A DNA stretch of 64,000 bases from Trichomonas vaginalis G3. Taxonomy: Eukaryota > Parabasalia > Trichomonadida > Trichomonadidae. Below are positions 39,901 through 50,591 of the stretch, piece after piece; the first letter of the stretch is position 1; each line of letters begins with the position of its first letter. Under the pieces are notes generated by a model that was given only the letters and a program-made list of their open reading frames with translations, searched no databases and was not told the origin of the DNA. Where the stretch lies: the NCBI RefSeq assembly GCF_026262505.1, contig NC_067208.1:12843962-12907961 (forward strand). Reading direction: 5' to 3'. Made by a program: the position numbers and the translations under genes.

Positions 39901-40748
39901 ATGCTTTCAATAGAAAAAGAAAATTCAAGAGTTGCTACAACTAAACCATTAGATGAACTTTTTACTAATGTCGGTCAAAAGTTTGAGACAGAGACCGTAA
40001 AGCATGAAGGCTATCGTTTTGACTACCCATTAAGATGGCTAAGAGACCCATCTGTCACAAAAGCTATTGGCTTTCGTAGAATGAAGTTTGTGTCTGTAGA
40101 AGATAAAAGTTTTCCATTTATTGTAAGGTTTCATATAGATTATATATCTGAAGGGAAACGAAAAATGTGGGAAGAAATTGAGCTAATACAAGTTGACCTT
40201 TCATCTTCTCTACAGACTGCGTTAAAAAATATAGAAGATAAAATAAATTCATGTTATGCAAAATATGCTGATGAATATGCAAATACCGAGAGCACACTTT
40301 ATGTGAGAATTGTATATGACAAACAAAATTCACAAGTGTCATTTCAAATCTACGAAAACAATCCAAATAAAGACGAACAAATATATACAGAATTCACTGC
40401 AATGTCATGGTATTTTTGCAAAGAATGTTAAATCAGAAAGTCGAACTTCCTTTAGCAAATATTTACAGTCGATATGCAAGAGATGAACCATATTTATTTA
40501 AAGATGTTTTCGACCAAGATGCTATTATTGTTCATGCTTCATTTTCTGGCGCCCAAAACTCTTTCTTATGCTTGGCAAATGACTTTTACGAAAAACCTAC
40601 AAAGTTATACGAACCACCAAGTGGAAGTATTTCAGACTTTCAAGTATGGTTTACTACAGATGGAAGAAAAAGAATAATTTCATTATACCATGCGTTTTAC
40701 TTAGAACTTAGTTTCATATACAACTACTATCGAACGGTAAAAATATAA
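39901..40748 (+). pseudogene. Penton-like minor capsid protein 3 of Element 2, left copy (about one break)
   Basis: It begins MLSIEKENSRVATTKPLDEL, a distant relative of the 34,734 gene (KVADTKPLDYI). The end holds IVHASFSGAQNSFLC, KLYEPPSGSISDFQVWFTT and LELSFIYNYY, the same vertex-protein signature. The start follows TTTTTATTCTAGATAAAAT. The mirror copy at 47,024-47,875 is more damaged. Confidence 0.65.
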
Positions 40749-40751
40749 TTT

Positions 40752-40994
40752 TTAATACGGTTGAGGTGTTGGATTTGGTTGCCAACTAGACTGTGGTGCA
40801 GGTTCAGGCTGTTGTATTACAGGAGCTTGCTCTTCTGGTTCAGGGTCTTTAGGTATAATACCAACGAACTGACCTACTCTTTTACCAATATTTTTGACAC
40901 CGTTCCAAATTCCTCTTCCGACAGATTTTATTCCATTCCATATACCTCTTCCAACATTTCGAAAGAAGTTTCCTATTCTTCCAAAGAAACCCAT
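40752..40994 (-). CDS. pVI-like short amphipathic peptide
   Basis: The 80-residue protein starts MGFFGRIGNFFRNVGRGIWN with repeated Gly/Arg/Ile/Trp amphipathic turns and ends in a Pro/Gln-rich tail. The layout resembles the membrane-active head of adenovirus pVI. It has a TTTTTACTACTAGTAAA promoter. The mirror copy (46,783-47,020) is broken. Confidence 0.55.
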   Translation of the reverse strand: MGFFGRIGNFFRNVGRGIWNGIKSVGRGIWNGVKNIGKRVGQFVGIIPKDPEPEEQAPVIQQPEPAPQSSWQPNPTPQPY

Positions 40995-41012
40995 TTTACT
41001 AGTAGTAAAAAT

Positions 41013-41375
41013 CTAATGTCCACCTAGTCTCTTACGTTTCCTGTTGAGTTCCATAGCATTCTTTAACTGGAGCTCATACATTCTGTTTCTCCTCTGGTAG
41101 AAAACATATTCTGGGTCAACTCCTGTGTTCGCGTCATCTGCATAAAGTTGTTTATATCCCACTTCAGGGTTTGTATAAAACTCTTTCCATCTCATATTTG
41201 CATACCATGGTGGCAAACCTAACGCAGCGTCATTTGACATGGCAGTTTGCATTTGTACATCTGTTGGCACTTGACCATAGTTTGCCATTGCAGTTTGTAT
41301 TCTAACTTCATTTGGAATATTCTCTGGGTTTGGTTGTCCAGGTTGTTGTGCATTCGCTAAGTTCTGTGCGTCCAT
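41013..41375 (-). CDS. Unknown Gln/Asn-rich protein (120 residues)
   Basis: It begins MDAQNLANAQQPGQPNPEN, holds two similar short repeats (RIQTAMANYGQVPTD and VQMQTAMSNDAALG) and ends in a basic tail NRKRKRLGGH. No family is recognised. A structural virion role is suggested by its place between the pVI-like gene and the methylase. Confidence 0.55.
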   Translation of the reverse strand: MDAQNLANAQQPGQPNPENIPNEVRIQTAMANYGQVPTDVQMQTAMSNDAALGLPPWYANMRWKEFYTNPEVGYKQLYADDANTGVDPEYVFYQRRNRMYELQLKNAMELNRKRKRLGGH

Positions 41376-41398
41376 TTAATATTAGATAAAAATATCTC

Positions 41399-41530
41399 TT
41401 ACGAGTACATATACTGAACATTTGCAGGCATTGGTTCATCTTCATATTCTCTGTACTTTTCTGCCACGTCAAATAAATAAATGACACAATGGAAAAAACC
41501 TAAAACAAGTAGTCCTATTTCAAACCACAT
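41399..41530 (-). CDS. 43-residue single-pass membrane protein
   Basis: The frame begins MWFEIGLLVLGFFHCVIYLF, a clear membrane segment, followed by an acidic tail (REYEDEPMPAN). Its start overlaps the end of the methylase gene by 16 bases on the same strand, so translation may be coupled. The mirror version at about 46,250-46,382 is recognisable, which supports it as a real gene. Confidence 0.6.
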   Translation of the reverse strand: MWFEIGLLVLGFFHCVIYLFDVAEKYREYEDEPMPANVQYMYS

Positions 41531-42333
41531 TTACTTACTAATAAAATTTCTTTGTTATGACACTTTCTCCAGTTTATAGGACCTCTCTCATATTCTATCT
41601 TGTCATATATAAACTCATAGTCATGTATGTCCTCTAACCATCTCATAACGGTTTCCAAACCACTTTTATCGGATGTAAAGTAAAAGCATGGATGGTTATG
41701 TATAACGTCTAAAGTTTCTAAAGAGTCTCTCAAAGTCCAGTCTACTTGGTATTGAAAATCCCATGTGTTATAGAACGGCGGGTCCATTATAAAGAAAACA
41801 TTTTCCTTGTCTTTATATTTTTCATACAACTCTGTCCAATAACATCTCACAAACTCTATACCCTCAATATATTTTTCTATGTCCTCTTTGAAAACATTTG
41901 TATAGTTAAGATATAAAACTTTTGACATAAGTGTTTCAATGTCATGAACTCTTATAGAACCACTATATAATAGTCTAGCAGATATACTATCCCAGTCTAT
42001 ATATTCTGCTTTTTTCAAAACCTCTCTCACAATATCTTTCTTATCTAATGGTATACGTTCCATCTTACCTATAGGTATCTTTTCTTTTAACTCTTTCAAT
42101 ATATTGTTTGTGTCTGGTATATGTTTGAGACGGTCCATATAGTTGTCGAAGTCATTGCATATAATCTTTGAGTCAGGAAATATGGTATGACATAAATGGG
42201 ATATATAGAAACTTCCACCGAACAAATCTACAAATGTTAGACCATTCGGTAGTTTCTTAAGTTCTCTCAATATAATATCTTTACATCTACTTTTATTTCC
42301 AAAGAACGGTAACGGAGGTTTTGTAAAATTCAT
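41515..42333 (-). CDS. D12-class (Dam-like) adenine-N6 DNA methyltransferase
   Basis: The 272-residue protein has PFFGNKSR near residue 9 (the D12 class N-terminal motif), FVDLFGGSFYIS near residue 34 (SAM-binding motif I), NDFD near residue 61 and DPPFYNT near residue 184 (catalytic motif IV of the DPPY type). It would methylate adenine in DNA, either to protect element DNA or to mark it. It is the last gene at the inner end of the element. The mirror copy at 45,452 is broken. Confidence 0.85.
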   Translation of the reverse strand: MNFTKPPLPFFGNKSRCKDIILRELKKLPNGLTFVDLFGGSFYISHLCHTIFPDSKIICNDFDNYMDRLKHIPDTNNILKELKEKIPIGKMERIPLDKKDIVREVLKKAEYIDWDSISARLLYSGSIRVHDIETLMSKVLYLNYTNVFKEDIEKYIEGIEFVRCYWTELYEKYKDKENVFFIMDPPFYNTWDFQYQVDWTLRDSLETLDVIHNHPCFYFTSDKSGLETVMRWLEDIHDYEFIYDKIEYERGPINWRKCHNKEILLVSKCGLK

Positions 42334-42418
42334 TTATATATAATAATAAAAATGTTTTTACCCGAAAAGTGACAGAAAAGTGACAAAACATGAAAACATA
42401 TATAATTTGTGAAAAGTG

Positions 42419-42667
42419 AAACATTATATAATGTTTTCGACCCAGAAGAAGGCTTCTTCCCAGAAGCAATGGAGGAAGAAGAAGAGTCCTCCGAATTCAC
42501 ACCAGAAGACTAACAATTTTCCGAATAAAAACTTCATTTATACTAAACATCTTCGGGGCTAGAGGGCACGAAGTGCCTGGAAGCCCCACTACCTTTTTTT
42601 TTTATTTTTAATATAAATAAAAAACTTTTTTTATACAAAAAATTACAATCAATCGATAAATATTATA
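42419..42667. other. Junction segment with nested hairpin
   Basis: After similarity to the mirror copy ends, the sequence carries a short acidic-coding stretch (rejected as a gene) and a nested hairpin at 42,555-42,587 (GGGGCT...AGCCCC around GGCAC-GAA-GTGCC). AT-rich sequence follows up to the DNA transposon. Confidence 0.5.
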
Positions 42668-43940
42668 CCCAGATTTTCCTTACTTTTACCACCCCTCTAA
42701 AGCTGGGGACACCGCCTATCGTTGGGAGTAGCTATTAAATAGAACCACCAAGGGTATTTTTCGAACTGCCGGTGTAGTGTAGTGTAAACATCCGACATAA
42801 TGATTCATTATGCCAAGGTTTGATTCCCATTTAACCAATTTTTTTCTTTTTTGGATCATGAATTTTTTTTTGGGTCACTATAAGATTTGTTTCATGTTCT
42901 AAATCTGCTGCATATGTAATCTATTTTTATTTACCTATTTTTTAAAAATCTATTGGATTGCCAAATTTGAATATATTTAAAATCATAAAAATCCAAAAAA
43001 ACTATAAATATATGTTTTATGCATAGTGCCGATACTCAAATATCAGATTACTTAGATCCATGAATAATATCCGAATTTTTTTTCTTAAAATTAAACTTCA
43101 AAACTTCTTGCAATCTTATTCTTCATCAATTGTAAATTTTTAAAACCATTTTTTAAAAATAATTTTGCGTAAATTTTATTCTCATGTTGTTTTAATCGAA
43201 AATTGATACATTTTCAAAAAAAATAATATTGACTTATGAAATTCATTTTTAAGGTGAAATAGTATTATTTTTATTAAAGTATATGAATAATATATAAAAA
43301 ATTAATGAATAATATAAGCAGATTTTTAGTTTACAAAACAAATATGAGCAATGCAATTTCAAACTTTTGCTGGCAATTCGATATTGCTCAAGTTTGTAGT
43401 ATTTGTGATACCTATAACATCGGCTTAATCAAAATTCGATTTTTCTTATGAGTTATTGAGAAAATTTGATTGCAATGAGAAGGATTTCGACGTTTTTGAT
43501 AAACTAAGAGCTGAGCTTTAGGGGTTCAGTTCATTTATGGCTGTGGTTTGATGCGTAGATCTCTTTTTTATTGTAAATTCTTTCAGCATGGAGATCGAGA
43601 ATGAATCTTTTGAGAACTTTATGAGTTTTTACACCCGTAAAGAGGTCCTTCGAGGAAAGATAGTCCAGACTACATGAAGATGTGGGTTAACCAAAAAAAA
43701 TCCGATGGTTTCCCCATATTCATGTAGATCTTCGAAAAAATGAGCACCAAAAAAGCCAAAAAAATAGGCTTTTTATTGGATTTGTACACTAGATCAATAA
43801 TCTATTTAGGATCTGACACTCTTTTTAGCCAGAGATATGAGGTCCTTTCTAGGAAAACGATCTATTCATCCATAAAAAAAATGAATTATCGTTTTCCCCA
43901 GAAATTACATGGGGAGTGGTAAAAGTAAGGAAAATCTGGG
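42668..43940. mobile_element. TA-flanked DNA transposon, probably mariner-like, no transposase seen
   Basis: Perfect 25-bp terminal inverted repeats begin CCCAGATTTTCCTTACTTTT at 42,668 and end with the complement at 43,940. Both ends are flanked by TA, the target of Tc1/mariner elements. The length is about 1.27 kb, close to that of mariner elements. The interior is AT-rich with no reading frame I can assign as transposase; the longest (43,740-43,922) is not recognised. It is either decayed or non-autonomous. Confidence 0.7.
42768..42838 (+). tRNA. Degenerate tRNA-like sequence inside the transposon
   Basis: A TAGTGTAGTGTAAAC A-box-like part is followed by a B-box-like GGTTTGATTCC (42,817-42,827). 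The acceptor stem does not pair. It is at best a tRNA relic or internal Pol III promoter. Confidence 0.25.
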
Positions 43941-44075
43941 TAAAACATTTATTCCAAAAAGATTAAGTAATAGGTGGGATCCTGCATATAATATAATTTT
44001 ATGTCATAAAGCTTACAAATTTTAGATGGACCACAGTGAGAATGTGAGTGGTTAATTTAAAGGTGGTCTGATAAA

Positions 44076-44388
44076 GATATCGAAGCTTACTCAACACAGC
44101 ATGAAGCAGTTTCTAATACACAATATTACTAGTGGTGTTTCGGTCGCCAGCGCTCTCATAGGGGTGCTGATTTCAAAAACCACTACTTCAAATTATTCAA
44201 CAATACTCAATGCAGCATGAAGCAGCTACTACTGCTGTATCTTACTGGTAGTGTTTTGGTCGTTGGCTCTTGCACAGTCTCTCAGATTTTCAAAATTTTT
44301 TTTTCAACACTATCTTGTTTCGCTCTCAGAAAGCTATCCTACAAAGACATCGAAGCTTACTCAACACAGCATGAAGCAGTTTCTAATA
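44076..44388. repeat. Direct repeats of a 43-bp segment
   Basis: ATCGAAGCTTACTCAACACA and the following CAGCATGAAGCAGTTTCTAA occur at 44,076-44,118 and 44,346-44,388, with a diverged third copy near 44,207. The sequence between holds no gene I can support. Confidence 0.65.
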
Positions 44389-45180
44389 AATATATACATA
44401 TATAAATATATACATATATAAATATATACATATATAAATATATACATATATAATATATACATATATAAATATATACATATATAAATATATACATATATAA
44501 ATATATACATATATAAATATATAAATATATAAATATATACATATATAAATATATACATATATAAATATATACATATATAAATATATACATATATAATATA
44601 TACATATATAAATATATACATATATAAATATATACATATATAAATATATACATATATAAATATATACATATATAAATATATACATATATAAATATATACA
44701 TATATAAATATATACATATATAAATATATACATATATAAATATATACATATATAAATATATACATATATAAATATATACATATATAAATATATACATATA
44801 TAAATATATACATATATAAATATATACATATATAAATATATACATATATAAATATATACATATATAAATATATACATATATAAATATATACATATATAAA
44901 TATATACATATATAAATATATACATATATAAATATATACATATATAAATATATATATAAATATATACATATATAAATATATACATATATAAATATATACA
45001 TATATAAATATATACATATATAAATATATACATATATAAATATATACATATATAAATATATACATATATAAATATATAAATATATACATATATAAATATA
45101 TACATATATAAATATATACATATATAAATATATACATATATAAATATACATATATAAATATACATATATATATAAATATA
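44389..45180. repeat. AT-rich satellite, 16-bp unit, about fifty copies
   Basis: The unit is AAATATATACATATAT, with a few units of altered length. Long open frames run through it in several phases only because the period is not a multiple of three and lacks stops; they are not genes. It lies in the spacer of the giant inverted repeat. Confidence 0.9.
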
Positions 45181-45367
45181 TAAATAACAAAATACAATCA
45201 AAAAATAGTGTTTGGAAATTTAAGGTTAAGTGTCACTTTTCTACTGTCACTTTTTCGTAAATTCTACCACACTCCCCAAGAGGAGGACCGAACCCCAGCC
45301 GACCAGCCGGTGACAAAACCAAAACCGTTGTTATTTACATCATATTAATAGTGTCACTTTTTGTGTC
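45181..45367. other. Spacer with a tRNA-3'-half-like stretch
   Basis: The minus strand around 45,270-45,310 contains GGGGTTCGGTCCTCC, a B-box-like T-arm. The remainder is unassigned and ends where mirror similarity begins. Confidence 0.3.
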
Positions 45368-45451
45368 GCTTTTCACAAATTATATATGTTTTCATGTTTT
45401 GTCACTTTTCTGTCACTTTTCGGGTAAAAACATTTTTATTATTATATATAA

Positions 45452-46260
45452 ATGAATTTTACAAAACCTCCGTTACCGTTCTTTGGAAATAAAAGTAGAT
45501 GTAAAGATATTATATTGAGAGAACTTAAGAAACTACCGAATGGTCTAACATTTGTAGATTTGTTCGGTGGAAGTTTCTATATATCCCATTTATGTCATAC
45601 CATATTTCCTGACTCAAAGATTATATGCAATGACTTCGACAACTATATGGACCGTCTCAAACATATACCAGACACAAACAATATATTGAAAGAGTTAAAA
45701 GAAAAGATACCTATAGGTAAGATGGAACGTATACCATTAGATAAGAAAGATATTGTGAGAGAGGTTTTGAAAAAAGCAGAATATATAGACTGGGATAGTA
45801 TATCTGCTAGACTATTATATAGTGGTTCTATAAGAGTTCATGACATTGAAACACTTATGTCAAAAGTTTTATATCTTAACTATACAAATGTTTTCAAAGA
45901 GGACATAGAAAAATATATTGAGGGTATAGAGTTTGTGAGATGTTATTGGACAGAGTTGTATGAAAAATATAAAGACAAGGAAAATGTTTTCTTTATAATG
46001 GACCCGCCGTTCTATAACACATGGATTTCAATACCAAGTAGACTGGACTTTGAGAGACTCTTTAGAAACTTTAGATTATACATAACCATCCATGCTTTTA
46101 CTTTACATCCGATAAAAGTGGTTTGGAAACCGTTATGAGATGGTAGAGGACATACATGACTATGAGTTTTATATATGACAAGATAGAATATGAGAGAGGT
46201 CCTATAAACTGGAGAAAGTGTCATAACAAAAAATTTTATTAGTAAGTAAATGTGGTTTGA
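45452..46260 (+). pseudogene. D12 adenine methylase, right copy (broken)
   Basis: The first ~190 codons are identical in product to the left copy, including the FVDLFGGSF and DPPF motifs. The rest is damaged, with two or more breaks. Confidence 0.8.
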
Positions 46261-46763
46261 AATAAGGACTACTTGTTTTAGGTTTTTTCCATTGTGTCAT
46301 TTATTTATTTGACGTGGCAGAAAAGTACAGAGAATATGAAGATGAACCAATGCCTGCAAATGTTCAGTATATGTACTCGTAAGAGATATTTTTATCTAAT
46401 ATTAAATGGACGCACAGAACTTAGCGAATGCACAACAAACCTGGACAACCAAACCCAGAATATTCCAAATGAAGTTAGAATACAAACTGCAATGGCAAAC
46501 TATGGTCAAGTGCCAACAGATGTACAAATGCAAACTGCCATGTCAAATGACGCTGCGTTAGGTTTGCCACCATGGTATGCAAATATGAGATGGAAAGAGT
46601 TTTATACAAACCCTGAAGTGGATATAAACAACTTATGCAGATGACGCGAACACAGGAGTTGACCCAGAATATGTTTTCTACCAGAGGAGAAACAGAATGT
46701 ATGAGCTCCAGTTAAAGAATGCTATGGAACTCAACAGGAAATGTAAGAGACTAGGTGGACATT
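46250..46763 (+). pseudogene. Right copies of the membrane peptide and Gln/Asn-rich protein (broken)
   Basis: These are mirrors of 41,399-41,530 and 41,013-41,375 with a few breaks. The TTTTTATCTAATATTAA promoter before the second gene is intact. Confidence 0.65.
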
Positions 46764-46782
46764 AGATTTTTACTACTAGTAA

Positions 46783-47020
46783 AATGGTTTCTTTGGAAGA
46801 ATAGGAAACTTCTTTCGAAATGTTGAAGAGGTATATGGAATGAATAAAATCTGTCGGAAGAGAATTTGGAACGGTGTCAAAAATATTGTAAAAGAGTAGT
46901 CAGTTCGTTGGTATTATACCTAAAGACCCTGAACCAGAAGAGCAAGCTCCTGTAATACAACAGCCTGAACCTGCACCACAGTCTAGTTGGCAACCAAATC
47001 CAACACCTCAACCGTATTAA
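46783..47020 (+). pseudogene. pVI-like short peptide, right copy (broken)
   Basis: It is the mirror of 40,752-40,994, with several breaks. The Pro/Gln-rich tail region is conserved. Confidence 0.6.
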
Positions 47021-47023
47021 AAA

Positions 47024-47875
47024 TTATATTTTTACCGTTCGATAGTAGTTGTATATGAAACTAAGTTCTAAGTAAAACGCATGGTATAATAAATTATTCT
47101 TTTCTTCCATCTGTAGTAAACCATACTTGAAAGTCTGAAATACTTCCACTTGGTGGTTCGTATAACTTTGTAGGTTTTTCGTAAAAGTCATTTGCCAAGC
47201 ATAAGAAAGAGTTTTGGGCGCCAGAAAATGAAGCATGAACAATAATAGCATCTTGGTCGAAAACATCTTTAAAAAATATGGTTCATCTCTTGCATATCGA
47301 CTGTAAATATTTGCTAAAGGAAGTTCGACTTTCTGATTTAACATTCTTTGCAAATAATACCATGACATTGCAGTGAATTCTGTATATATTTGTTCGTCTT
47401 TATTTGGATTGTTTTCGTAGATTTGAAATGACACTTGTGAATTTTGTTTGTCATATACAATTCTCACATAAAGTGTGCTCTCGGTATTCGCATATTCATC
47501 AGCATATTTTGCATAACATGAATTTATTTTATCTTCTATATTTTTAACGCAGTCTGTAGAGAAGATGAAAGGTCAACTTGTATTAGCTCAATTTTTCCCA
47601 CATTTTTCGTTTCCCTTCAATGTATAATCTATATGAAACCTTACAATAAATGGAAAACTTTTATCTTTTACAGACACAAATTTTATTCTTCGAAAGCCAA
47701 TAGCTTTTGTGACAGATGGTCTCTTAACCATCTTAATGGGTAGTCAAAACGATAGCCTTCATGCTTTATAGTATCTAAGTCAAACTTTTGACCGACATTA
47801 GTAAAAAGTTCATCTAATGGTTTAGTTGTAGCAACTCTTGAATTTTCTTTTTCTATTGGAAGCATATTTATCTAT
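47024..47875 (-). pseudogene. Penton-like minor capsid protein 3, right copy (broken)
   Basis: It is the mirror of 39,901-40,748 with several breaks; the QVSFQIYENNPNK part is intact. Confidence 0.65.
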
Positions 47876-47882
47876 AATAAAA

Positions 47883-49618
47883 ATGTCAAATGAAACAGCG
47901 TCTATGAGAGAAATACAACACAACCGACACTCATTATGCAAGCTCTAAATATGAACACAACAAACTTTTCAAACTATGCTAAAATATCTGAGTCATTGAA
48001 AAAGAAAAACCTAAAATTGACAATAAACCCTATGACAGATGAGTTTCTATTTCAAGACAATAAGAACCATACTGTCTGTATAAATCCAACAAAAGGAACT
48101 TTAAACGAGAAACCTATAAATGAACTTCTTTTGAAAGCAGATGTTGAAAATAAAGCTGACAAAGAATATGTCATTGAAAAAGTTCAAGAAGAACATGACA
48201 GAGCAGATGCAACATATGCAACAAAAGAGGATGTTGAAAATAAAGCTGACAAAGAAACTGTAGATATGTTGGCACAAACGGTTTCAAGTCATGACAGAGC
48301 TTTAATGGAAGATGGACAACAGTTGAAAGAGCTTGAGAAAGGTGTTACAGAGTTAAGGAATACAAAAGCAGACTCGACATGGATAGCTGGATATGTAGAT
48401 GCAACAAAAGAATATATTTTCGCATGGACAGAAGGAACATATCCACAAAAACATCATACACATTCTATATCTGATATTACAAACTTACAAGAAACCTTAA
48501 ACAGGAAAAGTGCCGTTGGACATACACATACATCTTCTGAAATAACAGACTTACAAGAAACATTAGAGACAAAAGCAGATAAAACATATGTCAATAAAAT
48601 ATACCAAAGTTTGATAGGAACAAAAAATATTGAAACTATTGTTGGTGACTTTTCTTTCAATGAAGAAAATAAATATTTTAGATGGCAGTTTGTACATTCC
48701 TTAAAAAATGGTACACGGCATAAACTCATTCCGAAAAATAACAATGAAATGTATGTAAGCTATATAAAGAATGATGGTACACAAGTTAAAGTTCCATTAG
48801 ACAACAACTGCTACTTAAACTTATATGGAGATGAACAAAATAAATATTTCCGAGTTTATGAAATGGTGGATATGATATTACCTGACCCATCTCCAGCACC
48901 ATATTATTATGACTATGGTGCTGACGACAAAACACCACATGTAGACCCAAAAAAGCAAACATTATATTTAGATTATTATAGATATAAAAGATATAATGCA
49001 ATAGACAAAACAAGAATAGTATATTATTATGAAGATGACAGAAATAAATATTATAGTCAAGACTTTACCTACCCTGAAAACATAAGATTATATTATAAAA
49101 AATATTCTGACACAAACCAGAAGAAACCTGAAATAGTTGCACTATATTTTAAGTTCAAAAGAGACAATCCTATAATATCTCATATGTTTGATTTAATGAA
49201 CCCAGTAGGTTCTATTTATACATCTATGGATGCAAGAGGTCCTCAAGTAATGTTTGGTGTTGGTGCATGGGAACAAATAGTCGACAGGTTTTTGTATTGT
49301 GCAAACTCTTCAAAGGAAACAGGTGGAAGTAAAACGATTTCAGGTGAAAATTTACCTGCACACAGTCATTACATAGATTTAAGTACATCTCAAGCAGGTT
49401 GGCATAGGCATAGATATTGGGGTTGGACAGGAATGACAAAAGGTAAAGGATATGATGTTAAAGACGACGTTAAGTTTGCTATAAATTGTTACTGGGATGA
49501 CACTTGGGGAGAAGGAGACCATACACATCACGTTTCAGGATATACGCAAACAACGGGACAAAGTAAAGACTACATGCCACCTTACATGACAGTTTACGCA
49601 TGGTATATAATTGCTTAG
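47883..49618 (+). pseudogene. Tail-fibre-like protein with different tip, right copy
   Basis: The long open frame from 47,936 has 560 residues; the very start is damaged, about one break. The shaft has only one to two of the HTHSIS-type repeats, with other coiled repeats (ENKADKE) instead of the four in the left copy. The globular middle is nearly identical to the left copy, but the tip is different: ENLPAHSHYIDLSTSQAGWH and GDHTHHVSGYTQTTG. The final YMPPYMTVYAWYIIA is identical. This is the clearest tip exchange in the window. Confidence 0.8.
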
Positions 49619-50574
49619 TCGTCATTTTCAACTTCTTTAGCATATTCGTCAGGAGTTGTCTTATATTTGTTAGGAACTGTCTTTGAAAGTATACCACCTT
49701 GAACTTTGACAAGTTTGAAACGAGGTCTGACAATAGTAGTTTTATCTTCTGCTTGCAGTGTGTACATTTTGCCATGTTTGCCTAAAACTTCATAATATTC
49801 TCTTGTATACTTTCTTCTATTTTTACGAACACGAATGTGAGTACCTGTCGGGTTCCCATTGTTGTCATAGTCAATAGTATTTTCATATGGGTCGCGTTTA
49901 GGTATTTCTATTTTTACTTTGTCACCTTTCTGAAGTTTGAAGCCCGGCATTCTTTCTTGTTTGTCTCTTTTGACTAAATTATTAAATATATAGTCTTTCT
50001 CTAAGTCAGGGTTGTTTTTCATTTCTTCGGGGGAGTGGTTTCCCAAACCTTTTTGTTTACGGTTATTGTAAATATTTAAAACTTGTCTCATCTTTGCCAT
50101 GGAGAAGTGTCTATACTTGTCGTCATATGACATTTCATTTGCTTCACCACCTTGTGGTTGGTTTAAGTCTCTTAACATTTTTATACAACCGTCAATGACA
50201 CCAAGAGCAGAATGGTTTTGGTCGACAATGAAATATTGGTTTACATTTTTTGAACGCAGATAGTTTTTTACATCATCTGATTTGAAAGAACTTTCACAGT
50301 CAGATGTCAGTTTTGTTGGATGGTATTTGTCAACGAATATTGTCAAAGCAGTTTTCACATCTAAAATATTTTTGGACCATAATGGTATGGCTTCACAGTA
50401 TCTTGTGTTTTGACCAACAAATATTAGCCAGTATGGTGGTCCATCTTCTCTATACCTCGGAATGTTTTCCAAGATATCCATAAACCAAGCATTTGGTGTT
50501 GAACTAAAGATTTTTATCATGAGTGCTTTCTTTGTTGCCTTAGAAACATACGGGTCCTTGTTTGGATTCGTCAT
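49615..50574 (-). CDS. Retroviral-type (rve) integrase of Element 2
   Basis: The 319-residue protein has an RNase H-like integrase core: WFMDILENIP near residue 30, LTSDCESSFKSD near residue 90 and the helix following DQNHSALGVID. The C-terminal part from about residue 215 is an SH3-like barrel with basic residues (KGDKVKIEIPK) and a second barrel, as in Maverick integrases. It converges with the fibre gene, overlapping by four bases, and is divergent from the pVI-like gene (17 bases). Confidence 0.8.
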   Translation of the reverse strand: MTNPNKDPYVSKATKKALMIKIFSSTPNAWFMDILENIPRYREDGPPYWLIFVGQNTRYCEAIPLWSKNILDVKTALTIFVDKYHPTKLTSDCESSFKSDDVKNYLRSKNVNQYFIVDQNHSALGVIDGCIKMLRDLNQPQGGEANEMSYDDKYRHFSMAKMRQVLNIYNNRKQKGLGNHSPEEMKNNPDLEKDYIFNNLVKRDKQERMPGFKLQKGDKVKIEIPKRDPYENTIDYDNNGNPTGTHIRVRKNRRKYTREYYEVLGKHGKMYTLQAEDKTTIVRPRFKLVKVQGGILSKTVPNKYKTTPDEYAKEVENDD

Positions 50575-50591
50575 TTTTTACCCTATAAGAA

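Larger units (their letters stand above)
19735..42418. mobile_element. Element 2, left copy: Maverick/Polinton-like fossil
   Basis: Parts in order: coiled-coil structural protein, major capsid, CCG-motif protein, penton-like protein, SF3 helicase, packaging ATPase, cargo island, penton-like protein, polymerase B remnant, pVI-like protein, integrase, fibre, second penton-like protein, pVI-like peptide and D12 methylase. The mirror-image copy starts at 45,368. The left end is cut inside a coding region where it meets Element 1; the right end at ~42,418 is where similarity to the mirror copy stops. It is broken, with roughly a dozen or more breaks. Near-identity to the other copy implies a recent duplication. 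Confidence 0.7.

Noticed and set aside
42420-42562. Short gene or acidic protein tail next to the methylase end
   Set aside because: One frame gives a 43-codon ORF and another an acidic tail; neither has a homologue in the mirror copy or the usual start motif, so neither can be supported.
44357-45201. Three long overlapping reading frames of Ile/Tyr repeats
   Set aside because: They are by-products of the 16-bp AT satellite; all three phases are open for the same reason.
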